A stretch of 64,000 bases of DNA from Inia geoffrensis (taxonomy: Eukaryota > Chordata > Mammalia > Artiodactyla > Iniidae). The notes beneath the pieces were generated by a model. That model ran no database searches and was not told the origin of the DNA. It worked only from the letters and a program-made list of their open reading frames with translations. The stretch covers positions 104,348,368-104,412,367 of the forward strand of contig CM070899.1 in NCBI GenBank assembly GCA_036417435.1. Direction: 5' to 3'. Position numbers and translations under genes: made by a program. Positions 9,601-23,127 of this stretch are shown one piece after another (the stretch's first letter is position 1; the number at the start of each line of letters is the position of its first letter).

Positions 9601-9912
9601 CCCAGATACCACTTATGTGTGCAGTCTCAATAGGGATACAAAGGAAGCTAGTAAAGAAAGGAAACACAGGCTCACAAAGGGAAGAAAGAAGCGAGGGGTT
9701 CCCACAGGGGCAAATTGGAGACCGGGGAAGGGGGAATTAGGAGACTGGGATTAACAGTAACACACTTAACGTATCCAAAAGTGCTCATCAAGGGCAACAC
9801 ACCCAAAAGCACAGGGAATGCTACAACACATTCCTCGATAAACTAACAGGGCAAAGAATCCGAAACCCTACAGGTACAGCTACGTTTATACTTGCATCAA
9901 GTGGCTGTAGAA
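6609..9912 (+). repeat. Dimer unit 3 (A 6609-8230, B 8231-9912)
   Basis: The A monomer carries a B-type patch at 7047-7156 (annotated separately). It also has private substitutions around 7200-7210. The B monomer resembles that of dimer 5, and the B3-A4 stretch resembles B5-A6 at a shift of 6,608 bp (two dimers). X-box-like element at 8349-8362, CTCF-like site at 8866-8884. Confidence 0.95.
7047..7156 (+). repeat. B-type patch inside A monomer of dimer 3
   Basis: Typical A copies read gcaggtgaagg, gagcctacaaaag, cagggatgtg and ttggttccccacg here. This copy has the B forms gcaggttcagg, gagcatacacaag, caggattgtg and ttctttccccaag. On both sides it is A-type. The replaced stretch is about 110-150 bp. 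It also has the ttagccacg and ccggggtcc variants found in B10, B12 and B18, which points to that B subtype as donor. A gene-conversion-like tract is the simplest reading. Confidence 0.75.
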
Positions 9913-12900
9913 CTCAAACAGACGCAACACTGTATATGAACTAGGCTGAAAGAAAAAAGGACTGTTCAATGACAAGGCAAGTAAGGGGTTAAGAAATGCC
10001 CACTTTCGTACCTCAGGCCTCTTTGTTGTCGGCGGGTGTCAGACCCCTGGAGCCTCAGCAGGCCTGTTTCCCGCGGCTGGAGGATGCTGCTGCTCTTCTC
10101 CCCTGCGTGGTACCACAATCTCCCGATCCAACATGGCCCTCCTACAGGTAAGCATAGCCTGGTGTACCCAAATGATGGTGGAACAGCTGAGAGGGAAGGG
10201 CTGTGAATAAACCGCATCTCCACAGCTCCTGCTAGGCAAGTTCCCACCTCCAGCCCACTTCATTAGAGTCGCCCCACCTGCGAACCACGGCACCCTCCGA
10301 GTAGCCCACTGGCAAGGCCTGCAACATGCCTGGGGTGGGGCAGTGCAGGTGAAGGGGCAGGAGGTGAGCCTACAAAAGCCCAGGGATGTGTGTTTAGCTG
10401 CGTTCGACTCCCCATTTCCAATACAACGCCGGGAACCCCGCTAAGGCTTTGGTTCCCCACGTTACCAGAGACGACACGTAGTAGTGCTGCCGCCTTGTGG
10501 CACACTGCCGTAACAACCTTACCAACTGTGCTGAAGGGCACCTATCATTCAAAAGCCTTAAGGCCTACGACTTTGCAGACACAACCCTGCCCTCAAGAAA
10601 TATCCTGCGCTGGGTAATCTGAAACGAATTCAAATCACGCCCGACTCTCAGGCGGGAACCTTTCAAGAAGTCAGTGGTACTCACCGGCGTTTTAGAAAAC
10701 AGCACATTCAACCCAAAAGATGCTCAGGATCTGTCATGATTCGAGAGTGGAAAGAAAGCTAGACGAGGTGTTCCCTGGCTGCAGTCCTCTCAAACCCTAA
10801 AAGAGTAAGATCTCAACAGGACATGCCAGAAACAGAAGCCAGGTATTGCTGTTGGTCGGATTGTAAATTGCTAACAGCCTGTAATGAGGATCACTAGGCA
10901 TATTCCTTACCAAACTAAACACTGGATGTACCACCAGATTCGGCAACCCCGCTACAGGTCGTGTAACCAGAGACTGGCATCATTGGAAGGAAGCACTTGC
11001 AGCCCAGCTGTCCTTGTGTTACCCATGACCACAGCCAAGACATACAAACGAACCAAATGGGGAGCGAGGGGTGAATGGAGAAAGATGTTCTGCTACCTAC
11101 ACACCCTCGACTACCACTCAGCCACAGGGCAAAATGAACCCATAGTCTTTGCAGCAGCCTGGGTGGAGCAGTAGATGATCTCATTAATTCTGGTCAATTA
11201 GAGGCAGCAAGACACATATCACCGCATATCACACTTATGTGTGCCGTCTAAATACGGATACTCTGGAAGCTAGTACACAAAGGAAACTCAGGCTCACAAA
11301 GGGAAGAAAGAAGCCTGGAGTTCCCTGAGGGGGAAATTGGAGACCGAGGAAGGTTGAAGTAGGAGGTCGGGATTCACAGAAACACGCTTAACGTATCCAA
11401 AAGTGCTCATCAAGGGCGACCCACGCGCAAGCACAGGGAACGCTACAAAACATTCCTCAATAAACGAAGATTGCAAAGAATCCGAAACCCTACGGGTACA
11501 GCTACGTGTATAATTGCATCGGGTGGCTGTACAACTCAAACAGACACAACATTGTATATGAACTAGGCTGAAACGGAAAAGGACTGTTCAATGACAAGGC
11601 AAGTGAGGGCTTAAGAAATGCCTACTCTGTTACCTCAGGCCTCTGTGATGTTGTTACCACGGTAACGGCCCCTGGAACCTCGGCAGGCCTGGGTCCCACG
11701 GACGGAGCCTGCTGCTGCTGAGGCAGCCAGGGAGGAGGACGTGCCACCTGACCAGCGTCACCTCGGGCCGCTACTGCCCATTCTCCCCTGCGTGGTACCG
11801 CAGTCTCCCGATCCAACGTGGCCCTTGTACAGGTAAGCAAAGCCTGGTGTACACAAATGAGGGTGGAGCAGCTGAGAGGGAAGAGCGGTGAGGAAACCGG
11901 ATCTCCACAGCTCCTGCTAGGCAGGTTCCCACCTCCAGCCCCCATCATCAGAGTCGCCCCACCTGCGAACCACGGCACCCTCCGAATAGCCCACCTGAAA
12001 GGCTTCCGATATGCCTGGGGTGGGGCAGTGCAGGTTCAGGGGCAGGAGGTGAGCATACACAAGCCCAGGATTGTGTGTTTAGCCGCGTTCGACTCCCCAT
12101 TTCCAATCCGACACCGGGATCCCCTCTAAGGCTTTCTTTCCCCAAGTTACCAGAGACGACACGGAGTAGTGCTGCCGCCTTGTGGCACACTGCCGTAACA
12201 ACATTACCAACTGTGCTGAAAGGCAACTATCATTCACAAGGCCTAAGGCCTGCGGCTTTGCAGACACAACCCTGCCCTCAAGAAATATCCTGGGCTGGGT
12301 AATCTGAAATGAATTCAAATCAGGCCCGACTCTCAGGCGGAAAGCTTTCAAGACCTCAGTGGTACTCACCTGCGTTTTAGAAAACAGCACATTCAAATGA
12401 AAAGATGCTCAGGATCTGTCATGATTAGAGAGTGAAAAGAAAGCTAGACGAGGAGTTCCCTGTCTGCGGTCCTCTTAAATCCTAAAATTTTAAGTGCTCA
12501 AGAGGGCATGCCAAAAGGAGAAGCCAGCTATTGCTGTTGGTGCGATTGTAAATTGGTAACAGCCGCTATGAGGATCAGTAGGCACATTCCTGACCAAACT
12601 GAACACTGGAGGTACCACGAGATTCGGCAACCCCGCTGCAGGTCGTAGAACCAGAGACTAGCATCATTGGAAGGAAGCACTTGCACCCCAGCATTCCTTG
12701 TGGTACCCTTGACCCCAACGAAGACATACAAACGAACCAACTGTCGAGCGAGTGGCGAAGGGAGAAAGATAGGCTGCTACCTACACACCCTCGACTAGCA
12801 CTCAGCCACAGAACAAAGTGAACTCATACTATTTGCAGCAGCATGGGTGGAGCACTAGATGATCTCACTAATTCTGGTCAATTAGAGGCAGCAAGACACA

Positions 12901-13216
12901 TTTGCCCCGATACCACTTATGTGTGCAGTCTCATTAGGGATACAAAGGAAGCTAGTAAAGAAAGGAAACACAGGTTCACAAAGGGAAGAAAGAAGCGAGG
13001 GGTTCCCACAGGGGCAAATTGGAGACAGGGGAAGGGGGAATTAGGAGATTGGGATTAACAGTAACACACTTAACGTATCCAAAAGTGCTCATCAAGGGCA
13101 ACACACCCAAAAGCACAGGGAATGCTACAACACATTCCACGATAAACTAACAGGGCAAAGAATCCGAAACCCTACAGGTACAGCTACGTTTATACTTGCA
13201 TCAAGTGGCTGTAGAA
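9913..13216 (+). repeat. Dimer unit 4 (A 9913-11534, B 11535-13216)
   Basis: The A monomer is of the dimer 1/6 subtype with an intact CTCF-like core at 10485-10503. A private change at about 10208 turns gaagaaacc into gaataaacc, making an extra AATAAA. The B monomer is a mosaic. Its GC-rich domain resembles B8 (cccatcatcag variant), and its last 80-190 bp match B12 and lead into the large duplication. X-box-like element at 11653-11666. Confidence 0.95.
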
Positions 13217-16200
13217 CTCAAACAGACGCAACACTGTATATGAACTAGGCTGAAAGAAAAAAGGACTGTTCAATGACAAGGCAAGTAAGGGGTTAAGACA
13301 TGCCCACTTTCTTACCTCAGGCCTCTTTTTCGTCGGCGGGTGTCAGACCCCTGGAGCCTCAGCAGGCCTGTGTCCCGCGGCTGGAGGATGCTGCTGCTCT
13401 TCTCCCCTGCATGGTACCACAATCTCCCGATTCAACATGGCCCTCCTACAGGTAAGCATAGCCTGGTGTACCCAAAAGATGGTGGAACAGCTGAGAGGGA
13501 ATGGCTGTTAAGAAACCGGATCTCCACAGCTCCTGCTAGGCAAGTTCCCACCTCCAGCCCACTTCATTAGAGTCGCCCCACCTGCGAACCACGGCACCCT
13601 CCGAGTAGCCCACTGGCAAGGCCTGCGACATGCCTGGGGTGGGGCAGTGCAGGTGAAGGGGCAGGAGGTGAGCCTACAAAAGCCCAGGGATGTGTGTTTA
13701 GCTGCGTTCGACTCCCCATTTCCAATACAACGCCGGGAACCCCGCTAAGGCTTTGGTTCCCCACGTTACCAGAGACGACACGGAGTAGTGCTGCCGCCTT
13801 TTGGCACACTGCTGTAACAACCTTACCAACTGTGCTGAAGGGCACCTATCATTCACAAGCCTTAAGGCCTACGGCTTTGCAGACACAACCCTGCCCTCAA
13901 GAAATATCCTGCGCTGGGTAATCTGAAACGAATTCAAATCACGCCCGACTCTCAGGCGGGAACCTTTCAAGAAGTCAGTGGTACTCACCGGCGTTTTAGA
14001 AAACAGCACATTCAACCCAAAAGATGCTCAGGATCTGTCATGATTCGAGAGTGGAAAGAAAGCTAGACGAGGTGTTCCCTGGCTGCAGTCCTCTCAAACC
14101 CTAAAAGAGTAAGATCTCAACAGGACATGCCAGAAAGAGAAGCGAGGTATTGCTGTTGGTCGGATTGTAAATTGCTAACAGCCTGTAATGAGGATCACTA
14201 GGCATATTCCTTACCAAACTAAACACTGGATGTACCACCAGATTCGGCAACCCTGCTACAGGTCGTGTAACCAGACACTGGCATCATTGGAAGGAAGCAC
14301 TTGCAGCCCAGCTGTCCTTGTGTTACCCATGACCACAGCCAAGACATACAAACGAACGAAATGGGGAGCGAGGGGTGAATGGAGAAAGATGTTCTGCTAC
14401 CTACACACCCTCGACTACCACTCAGCCACAGGGCAAAATGAACCCATAGTCTTTGCAGCAGCCTGGGTGGAGCAGTAGATGATCTCACTAATTCTGGTCA
14501 ATTAGAGGCAGCAAGACACATATCCCCGCATATCACACGTATGTGTGCCATCTAAATACGGATACTATGGAAGCAAGTACACAAAGGAAACTCAGGCTCA
14601 CAAAGGGAAGAAAGAAGCCTGGAGTTCCCTGAGGGGGAAATTGGAGACCGGGGAAGGTTGAAGTAGGAGGTCGGGATTCACAGAAACACGCTTAACGTAT
14701 CCAAAAGTGCTCATCAAGGGCGACCCACGCGCAAGCACAGGGAACGCTACAAAACATTCCTCAATAAACGAAGATTGCAAAGAATCCGAAACCCTACGGG
14801 TACAGCTACGTGTATAATTGCATCGGGTGGCTGTACAACTCAAACAGACACAACATTGTATATGAACTAGGCTGAAACGGAAAAGGACTGTTCAATGACA
14901 AGGCAAGTGAGGGCTTAAGAAATGCCTACTCTGTTACCTCAGGCCTCTGTGATGTTGTTACCACGGTAACGACCCCTGGAGCCTCGGCAGGCCTGGGTCC
15001 CAAGGCCGGAGCCTGCTGCTGCTGAGGCAGCAAGGGAGGAGGACGTGCCACCTGACCAGCGTCACCTCGGGCCGCTACTTCCCATTCTCCCCTGCGTGTT
15101 ACCGGAGTGTCCCGATCCAACGTGGCCCTCGTACAGGTAAGCAAAGCCTGGTGTACCCAAATGAGGGTGGAGCAGCTGAGAGGGAAGAGCGGTGAGGAAA
15201 CCGGATCTCCACAGCTCCTGCTAGGCAGGTTCCCACCTCCAGCCCCCTTCATCAGAGTCGCCCCACCTGCGAACAACGGCACCCTCCGAGTAGCCAACCT
15301 GAAAGGCTTCCGATATGCCTGGGGTGGGGCAGTGCAGGTTCAGGGGCAGGAGGTGAGCATACACAAGCCCAGGATTGTGTGTTTAGCCGCGTTCGACTCC
15401 CCATTTCCAATCCGACACCGGGATCCCCGCTAAGGCTTTCTTTCCCCAAGTTACCAGAGACGACACGGAGTAGTGCTGCCGCCTTGTGGCACACTGCCGT
15501 AACAACATTATCAACTGTGCTGAAAGGCAACTATCATTCACAAGGCCTAAGGCCTGAGGCTTTGCAGACACAACCCTGCCCTCAAGAAATATCCTGGGCT
15601 GGGTAATCTGAAATGAATTCAAATCAGGCCCGACTCTCAGGCGGAAAGCTTTCAAGACCTCAGTGATACTCACCTGCGTTTTAGAAAACAGCAGATTCAA
15701 ATGAAAAGATGCTCAGGATCTGTCATGATTAGAGAGTGAAAACAAAGCTAGACGAGGAGTTCCCTGTCTGCGGTCCTCTCAAATCCTAAAATGTTAAGTG
15801 CTCAAGAGGGCATGCCAAAAGGAGAAGCCAGCTATTGCTGTTGGTGCGATTGTAAATTGGTAACAGCCGCTATGAGGATCAGTAGGCACATTCCTGACCA
15901 AACTGAACACTGGAGGTACCACGAGATTCGGCAACCCCGCTGCAGGTCGTAGAACCAGAGACTACGATCATTGGAAGGAAGCACTTGCACCCCAGCATTC
16001 CTTGTGGTACCCTTGACCCCAACGAAGACATACAAACGAACCAAGTGTCGAGCGAGTGGCGAAGGGAGAAAGATGTGCTGCTACCTACACACCCTCGACT
16101 AGCACTCAGCCACAGAACAAAATGAACTCATACTATTGGCAGCAGCATGGGTGGAGCACTAGATGATCTCACTAATTCTGGTCAATTAGAGGCAGCAAGA

Positions 16201-16520
16201 CACATTTGCCCAGATACCACTTATGTGTGCAGTCTCAATAGGGATACAAAGGAAGCTAGTAAAGAAAGGAAACACAGGCTCACAAAGGGAAGAAAGAAGC
16301 GAGGGGTTCCCACAGGGGCAAATTGGAGACCGGGGAAGGGGGAATTAGGAGACTGGGATTAACAGTAACACACTTAACGTATCCAAAAGTGCTCATCAAG
16401 GGCAACACACCCAAAAGCACAGGGAATGCTACAACACATTCCTCGATAAACTAACAGGGCAAAGAATCCGAAACCCTACAGGTACAGCTACGTTTATACT
16501 TGCATCAAGTGGCTGTAGAA
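13217..16520 (+). repeat. Dimer unit 5 (A 13217-14838, B 14839-16520)
   Basis: First complete dimer of the 26,430-bp block; its copy is dimer 13. Substitutions against that copy include 13505, 13746, 13909, 15073, 15080 and 16279. A monomer with the weakened ttttggcac variant. X-box-like element at 14957-14970, CTCF-like site at 15474-15492. Confidence 0.95.
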
Positions 16521-19500
16521 CTCAAACAGACGCAACACTGTATATGAACTAGGCTGAAAGAAAAAAGGACTGTTCAATAACAAGGGAAGTAAGGGGTTAA
16601 GAAATGCCCACTTTCGTACCTCAGGCCTCTTTGTTGTCGGCGGGTGTCAGACCCCTGGAGCCTCAGCAGGCCTGTTTCCCGCGGCTGGAGGATGCTGCTG
16701 CTCTTCTCCCCTGCGTGGTACCACAATCTCCCGATCCAACATGGCCCTCCTACAGGTAAGCATAGCCTGGTGTACCCAAATGATGGTGGAACAGCTGAGA
16801 GGGAAGGGCTGTGAAGAAACCGCATCTCCACAGCTCCTGCTAGGCAAGTTCCCACCTCCAGCCCACTTCATTAGAGTCGCCCCACCTGAGAACCACGGCA
16901 CCCTCCGAGTAGCCCAAAGGCAAGGCCTGCAACATGCCTGGGGTGGGGCAGTGCAGGTGAAGGGGCAGGAGGTGAGCCTACAAAAGCCCAGGGATGTGTG
17001 TTTAGCTGCGTTTGACTCCCCATTTCCAATACAACGCCGGGAACCCCGCTAAGGCTTTGGTTCCCCACGTTACCAGAGACGACACATAGTAGTGCTGCCG
17101 CCTTGTGGCACACTGCCGTAACAACCTTACCAACTGTGCTGAAGGGCACCTATCATTCACAAGCCTTAAGGCCTACGGCTTTGCAGACACAACCCTGCCC
17201 TCAAGAAATATCCTGCGCTGGGTAATCTGAAACGAATTCAAATCACGCCCGACTCTTAGGCGGGAACCTTTCAAGAACTCAGTGGTACTCACCGGCGTTT
17301 TAGAAAACAGCACATTCAACCCAAAAGATGCTCAGGATCTGTCATGATTCGAGAGTGGAAAGAAAGCTAGACGAGGTGTTCCCTGGCTGCAGTCCTCTCA
17401 AACCCTAAAAGAGTAAGAGCTCAACAGGGCATGCCAGAAAGAGAAGCCAGGTATTGCTGTTGGTCGGATTGTAAATTGCTAACAGCCGGTAATGAGGATC
17501 ACTAGGCATATTCCTTACCAAACTAAACACTGGATGTACCACCAGATTCGGCAACCCCGCTACAGGTCGTGTAACCAGAGACTAGCATCATTGGAAGGAA
17601 GCACTTGCAGCCCAGCTGTCCTTGTGGTACCCATGACCACAGCCAAGACATACAAACGAACGAAATGGGGAGCGAGGGGTGAATGGAGAAAGATGTTCTG
17701 CCACCTACACACCCTCGACTACCACTCAGCCACAGGGCAAAATGAACCCATAGTCTTTGCAGCAGCCTGGGTGGAGCAGTAGATGATCTCACTAATTCTG
17801 GTCAATTAGAGGCAGCAAGACACATATCCCCGCATATCACACTTATGTGTGCCGTCTAAATACGGATACTATGGAAGCTAGTACACAAAGGAAACTCAGG
17901 CTCACAAAGGGAAGAAAGAAGCCTGGAGTTCACTCAGGGGGAATTTGGAGACCGCGGAAGGGTGAAGTAGGAGGTCGGGATTCACAGAAACACGCTTAAC
18001 GTATCCAAAAGTGCTCATCAAGGGCGACGCACCCGCAAGCACAGGGAACGCTACTAAACATTCCTCAATAAACGAAGATTGCAAAGAATCCGAAACCCTA
18101 CGGGTACAGCTACGTGTATAATTGCATCTGGTGGCTGTACAACTCAAACAGACACAACATTGTATATGAACTAGGCTGAAACGGAAAAGGACTGTTCAAT
18201 GACAAGGCAAGTGAGGGCTTAAGAAATGCCTACTCTGTTACCTCAGGCCTCTGTGATGTTGTTACCACGGTAACGGCCCCTGGAGCCTCGGCAGGCCAGG
18301 GTCCCACGGCCGGAGCCTGCTGCTGCTGAGGCAGCAAGGGAGGAGGACGTGCCACCTGACCAGCGGCACCTCGGGCCGCTACTGCCCATTCTCCCCTGCG
18401 TGTTACCGCAGTGTCCCGATCCAACGTGGCCCTCGTACAGGTAAGCAAAGCCTGCTGTACCCAAATGAGTGTGGAGCAGCTGAGAGGGAAGAGCGGTGAG
18501 GAAACCGGATCTCCACAGCTCCTGCTAGGCAGGTTCCCACCTCCAGCCCCGTTCATCAGAGTCGCCCCACCTGCGAACAACGGCACCCTCCGAGTAGCCA
18601 ACCTGAAAGGCTTCCGATATGCCTGGGGTTGGGCAGTGCAGGTTCAGGGGCAGGAGGTGAGCATACACAAGCCCAGGATTGTGTGTTTAGCCGCGTTCGA
18701 CTCCCCATTTCCAATCCGACACCGGGATCCCCGCTAAGGCTTTCTTTCCCCAACTTACCAGAGACGACACGGAGTAGTGCTGCCGCCTTGTGGCACACTG
18801 CCGTAACAACATTATCAACTGTGCTGAAAGGCAACTATCATTCACAAGGCCTAAGGCCTGAGGCTTTGCAGACACAACCCTGCCCTCAAGAAATATCCTG
18901 GGCTGGGTAATCTGAAATGAATTCAAATCAGGCCCGACTCTCAGGCGGAAAGCTTTCAAGACCTCAGTGATACTCACCTGCGTTTTAGAAAACAGCAGAT
19001 TCAAATGAAAAGATGCTCAGGATCTGTCATGATTAGAGAGTGAAAAGAAAGCTAGACGAGGAGTTCCCTGTCTGCGGTCCTCTTAAATCCTAAAATTTTA
19101 AGTGCTCAAGAGGGCATGCCAAAAGGAGAAGCCAGCTATTGCTGTTGGTGCGATTGTAAATTGGTAACAGCCGCTATGAGGATCAGTAGGCACATTCCTG
19201 ACCAAACTGAACACTGGAGGTACCACGAGATTCGGCAACCCCGCTGCAGGTCGTAGAACCAGAGACTAGCATCATTGGAAGGAAGCACTTGCACCCCAGC
19301 ATTCCTTGTGGTACCCTTGACCCCAACGAAGACATACAAACGAACCAACTGTCGAGCGAGTGGCGAAGGGAGAAAGATGGGCTGCTACCTACACACCCTC
19401 GACTAGCACTCAGCCACAGAAAAAAATGAACTCATACTATTTGCAGCAGCATGGGTGGAGCACTAGATGATCTCACTAATTCTGGTCAATTAGAGGCAGC

Positions 19501-19824
19501 AAGACACATTTGCCCAGATACCACTTATGTGTGCAGTCTCAATAGGGATACAAAGGAAGCTAGTAAAGAAAGGAAACACAGGTTCACAAAGGGAAGAAAG
19601 AAGCGAGGGGTTCCCACAGGGGCAAATTGGAGACCGGGGAAGGGGGAATTAGGAGATTGGGATTAACAGTAACACACTTAACGTATCCAAAAGTGCTCAT
19701 CAAGGGCAACACACCCAAAAGCACAGGGAATGCTACAACACATTCCACGATAAACTAACAGGGCAAAGAATCCGAAACCCTACAGGTACAGCTACGTTTA
19801 TACTTGCATCAAGTGGCTGTAGAA
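16521..19824 (+). repeat. Dimer unit 6 (A 16521-18142, B 18143-19824)
   Basis: Copy of dimer 14. The A monomer keeps an intact CTCF-like core at 17093-17111 but has lost the conserved GTTCGACTCC (tttgactcc here, near 17010-17020). Differences from dimer 14 include 17702, 18761 and 19422. X-box-like element at 18261-18274. Its last portion has the ttccacg variant shared with the ends of B4, B12 and B14. Confidence 0.95.
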
Positions 19825-22800
19825 CTCAAACAGACGCAACACTGTATATGAACTAGGCTGAAAGAAAAAAGGACTGTTCAATGACAAGGCAAGTAAGGGG
19901 TTAAGACATGCCCACTTTCTTACCTCAGGCCTCTTTGTCGTCGGCGGGTGTCAGACCCCTGGAGCCTCAGCAGGCCTGTGTCCCGCGGCTGGAGGATGCT
20001 GCTGCTCTTCTCCCCTGCGTGGTACCACAATCTCCTGATCCAACATGGCCCTCCTACAGGTAAGCATAGCCTGGTGTACCCAAAAGATGGTGGAACAGCT
20101 GAGAGGGAAGGGCTGTTAAGAAACCGGATCTCCACAGCTCCTGCTAGGCAAGTTCCCACCTCCAGCCCACTTCATTAGAGTCGCCCCACCTGCGAACCAC
20201 GGCACCCTCCGAGTAGCCCACTGGCAAGGCCTGCGACATGCCTGGGGTGGGGCAGTGCAGGTGAAGGGGCAGGAGGTGAGCCTACAAAAGCCCAGGGATG
20301 TGTGTTTAGCTGCGTTCGACTCCCCATTTCCAATGCAACGCCGGGAACCCCGCTAAGGCTTTGCTTCCCCACGTTACCAGAGACGACACGGAGTAGTGCT
20401 GCCGCCATTGGCACACTGCCTTAACAACCTTACCAACTGTGCTGAAGGGCACCTATCATTCACAAGGCTTAAGGCCTACGGCTTTGCAGACACAACCCTG
20501 CCCTCAAGAAATATCCTGCGCTGGGTAATCTGAAACGAATTCAAATCACGCCCGACTCTCAGGCGGGAACCTTTCAAGAAGTCAGTGGTACTCACCGGCG
20601 TTTTAGAAAACAGCACATTCAACCCAAAAGATGCTCAGGATCTGTCATGATTCGAGAGTGGAAAGAAAGCTAGACGAGGTGTTCCTTGGCTGCAGTCCTC
20701 TCAAACCCTAAAAGAGTAAGATCTCAACAGGACATGCCAGAAAGAGAAGCCAGGCATTGCTGTTGGTCGGATTGTAAATTGCTAACAGCCTGTAATGAGG
20801 ATCACTAGGCATATTCCTTACCAAACTAAACACTGGATGTACCACCAGATTCGGCAACCCCGCTACAGGTCGTGTAACCAGAGACTGGCATCATTGGAAG
20901 GAAGCACTTGCAGCCCAGCTGTCCTTGTGTTACCCATGACCACAGCCAAGACATACAAACGAACGAAATGGGGAGCGAGGGGTGAATGGAGAAAGATGTT
21001 CTGCTACCTACACACCCTCGACTACCACTCAGCCACAGGGCAAAATGAACCCATAGTCTTTGCAGCAGCCTGGGTGGAGCAGTAGATGATCTCACTAATT
21101 CTGGTCAATTAGAGGCAGCAAGACACATATCCCCGCATATCACACTTATGTGTGCCGTCTAAATACGGATACTCTGGAAGCTAGTACACAAAGGAAACTC
21201 AGGCTCACAAAGGGAAGAAAGAAGCCTGGAGTTCCCTGAGGGGGAAATTGGAGACCGAGGAAGGTTGAAGTAGGAGGTCGGGATTCACAGAAACACGCTT
21301 AACGTATCCAAAAGTGCTCATCAAGGGCGACCCACGCGCAAGCACAGGGAACGCTACAAAACATTCCTCAATAAACGAAGATTGCAAAGAATCCGAAACC
21401 CTACGGGTACAGCTACGTGTATAATTGCATCGGGTGGCTGTACAACTCAAACAGACACAACATTGTATATGAACTAGGCTGAAACGGAAAAGGACTGTTC
21501 AATGACAAGGCAAGTGAGGGCTTAAGAAATGCCTACTCTGTTACCTCAGGCCTCTGTGATGTTGTTACCACGGTAACGGCCCCTGGAGCCTCGGCAGGCC
21601 TGGGTCCCACGGCCGGAGCCTGCTGCTGCTGAGGCAGCAAGGGAGGAGGACGTGCCACCTGACCAGCGGCACCTCGGGCCGCTACTGCCCATTCTCCCCT
21701 GCGTGTTACCGCAGTGTCCCGATCCAACGTGGCCCTCGTACAGGTAAGCAAAGCCTGCTGTACCCAAATGAGTGTGGAGCAGCTGAGAGGGAAGAGCGGT
21801 GAGGAAACCGGATCTCCACAGCTCCTGCTAGGCAGGTTCCCACCTCCAGCCCCCTTCATCAGAGTCGCCCCACCTGCGAACAACGGCACCCTCCGAGTAG
21901 CCAACCTGAAAGGCTTCCGATATGCCTGGGGTGGGGCAGTGCAGGTTCAGAGGCAGGAGGTGAGCATACACAAGCCCAGGATTGTGTGTTTAGCCGCGTT
22001 CGACTCCCCATTTCCAATCCGACACCGGGATCCCCGCTAAGGCTTTCTTTCCCCAAGTTACCAGAGACGACACGGAGTAGTGCTGCCGCCTTGTGGCACA
22101 CTGCCGTAACAACATTATCAACTGTGCTGAAAGGCAACTATCATTCACAAGGCCTAAGGCCTGAGGCTTTGCAGACACAACCCTGCCCTCAAGAAATATC
22201 CTGGGCTGGGTAATCTGAAATGAATTCAAATCAGGCCCGACTCTCAGGCGGAAAGCTTTCAAGACCTCAGTGATACTCACCTGCGTTTTAGAAAACAGCA
22301 GATTCAAATGAAAAGATGCTCAGGATCTGTCATGATTAGAGAGTGAAAAGAAAGCTAGACGAGGAGTTCCCTGTCTGCGGTCCTCTTAAATCCTAAAATT
22401 TTAAGTGCTCAAGAGGGCATGCCAAAAGGAGAAGCCAGCTATTGCTGTTGGTGCGATTGTAAATTGGTAACAGCCGCTATGAGGATCAGTAGGCACATTC
22501 CTGACCAAACTGAACACTGGAGGTACCACGAGATTCGGCAACCCCGCTGCAGGTCGTAGAACCAGAGACTAGCATCATTGGAAGGAAGCACTTGCACCCC
22601 AGCATTCCTTGTGGTACCCTTGACCCCAACGAAGACATACAAACGAACCAACTGTCGAGCGAGTGGCGAAGGGAGAAAGATGGGCTGCTACCTACACACC
22701 CTCGACTAGCACTCAGCCACAGAACAAAATGAACTCATACTATTGGCAGCAGCATGGGTGGAGCACTAGATGATCTCACTAATTCTGGTCAATTAGAGGC

Positions 22801-23127
22801 ATTAAGACACATTTGCCCAGATACCACTTATGTGTGCAGTCTCAATAGGGATACAAAGGAAGCTAGTAAAGAAAGGAAACACAGGCTCACAAAGGGAAGA
22901 AAGAAGCGAGGGGTTCCCACAGGGGCAAATTGGAGACCGGGGAAGGGGGAATTAGGAGACTGGGATTAACAGTAACACACTTAACGTATCCAAAAGTGCT
23001 CATCAAGGGCAACACACCCAAAAGCACAGGGAATGCTACAACACATTCCTCGATAAACTAACAGGGCAAAGAATCCGAAACCCTACAGGTACAGCTACGT
23101 TTATACTTGCATCAAGTGGCTGTAGAA
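19825..23127 (+). repeat. Dimer unit 7, 3,303 bp (A 19825-21445, B 21446-23127)
   Basis: One base shorter than the norm because the A monomer reads gccgccattggcac near 20401-20414, inside the CTCF-like element. The same deletion is in dimer 15. Differences from dimer 15 include 20421, 22100 and 22802. X-box-like element at 21564-21577, CTCF-like site of B at 22081-22099. Confidence 0.95.
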
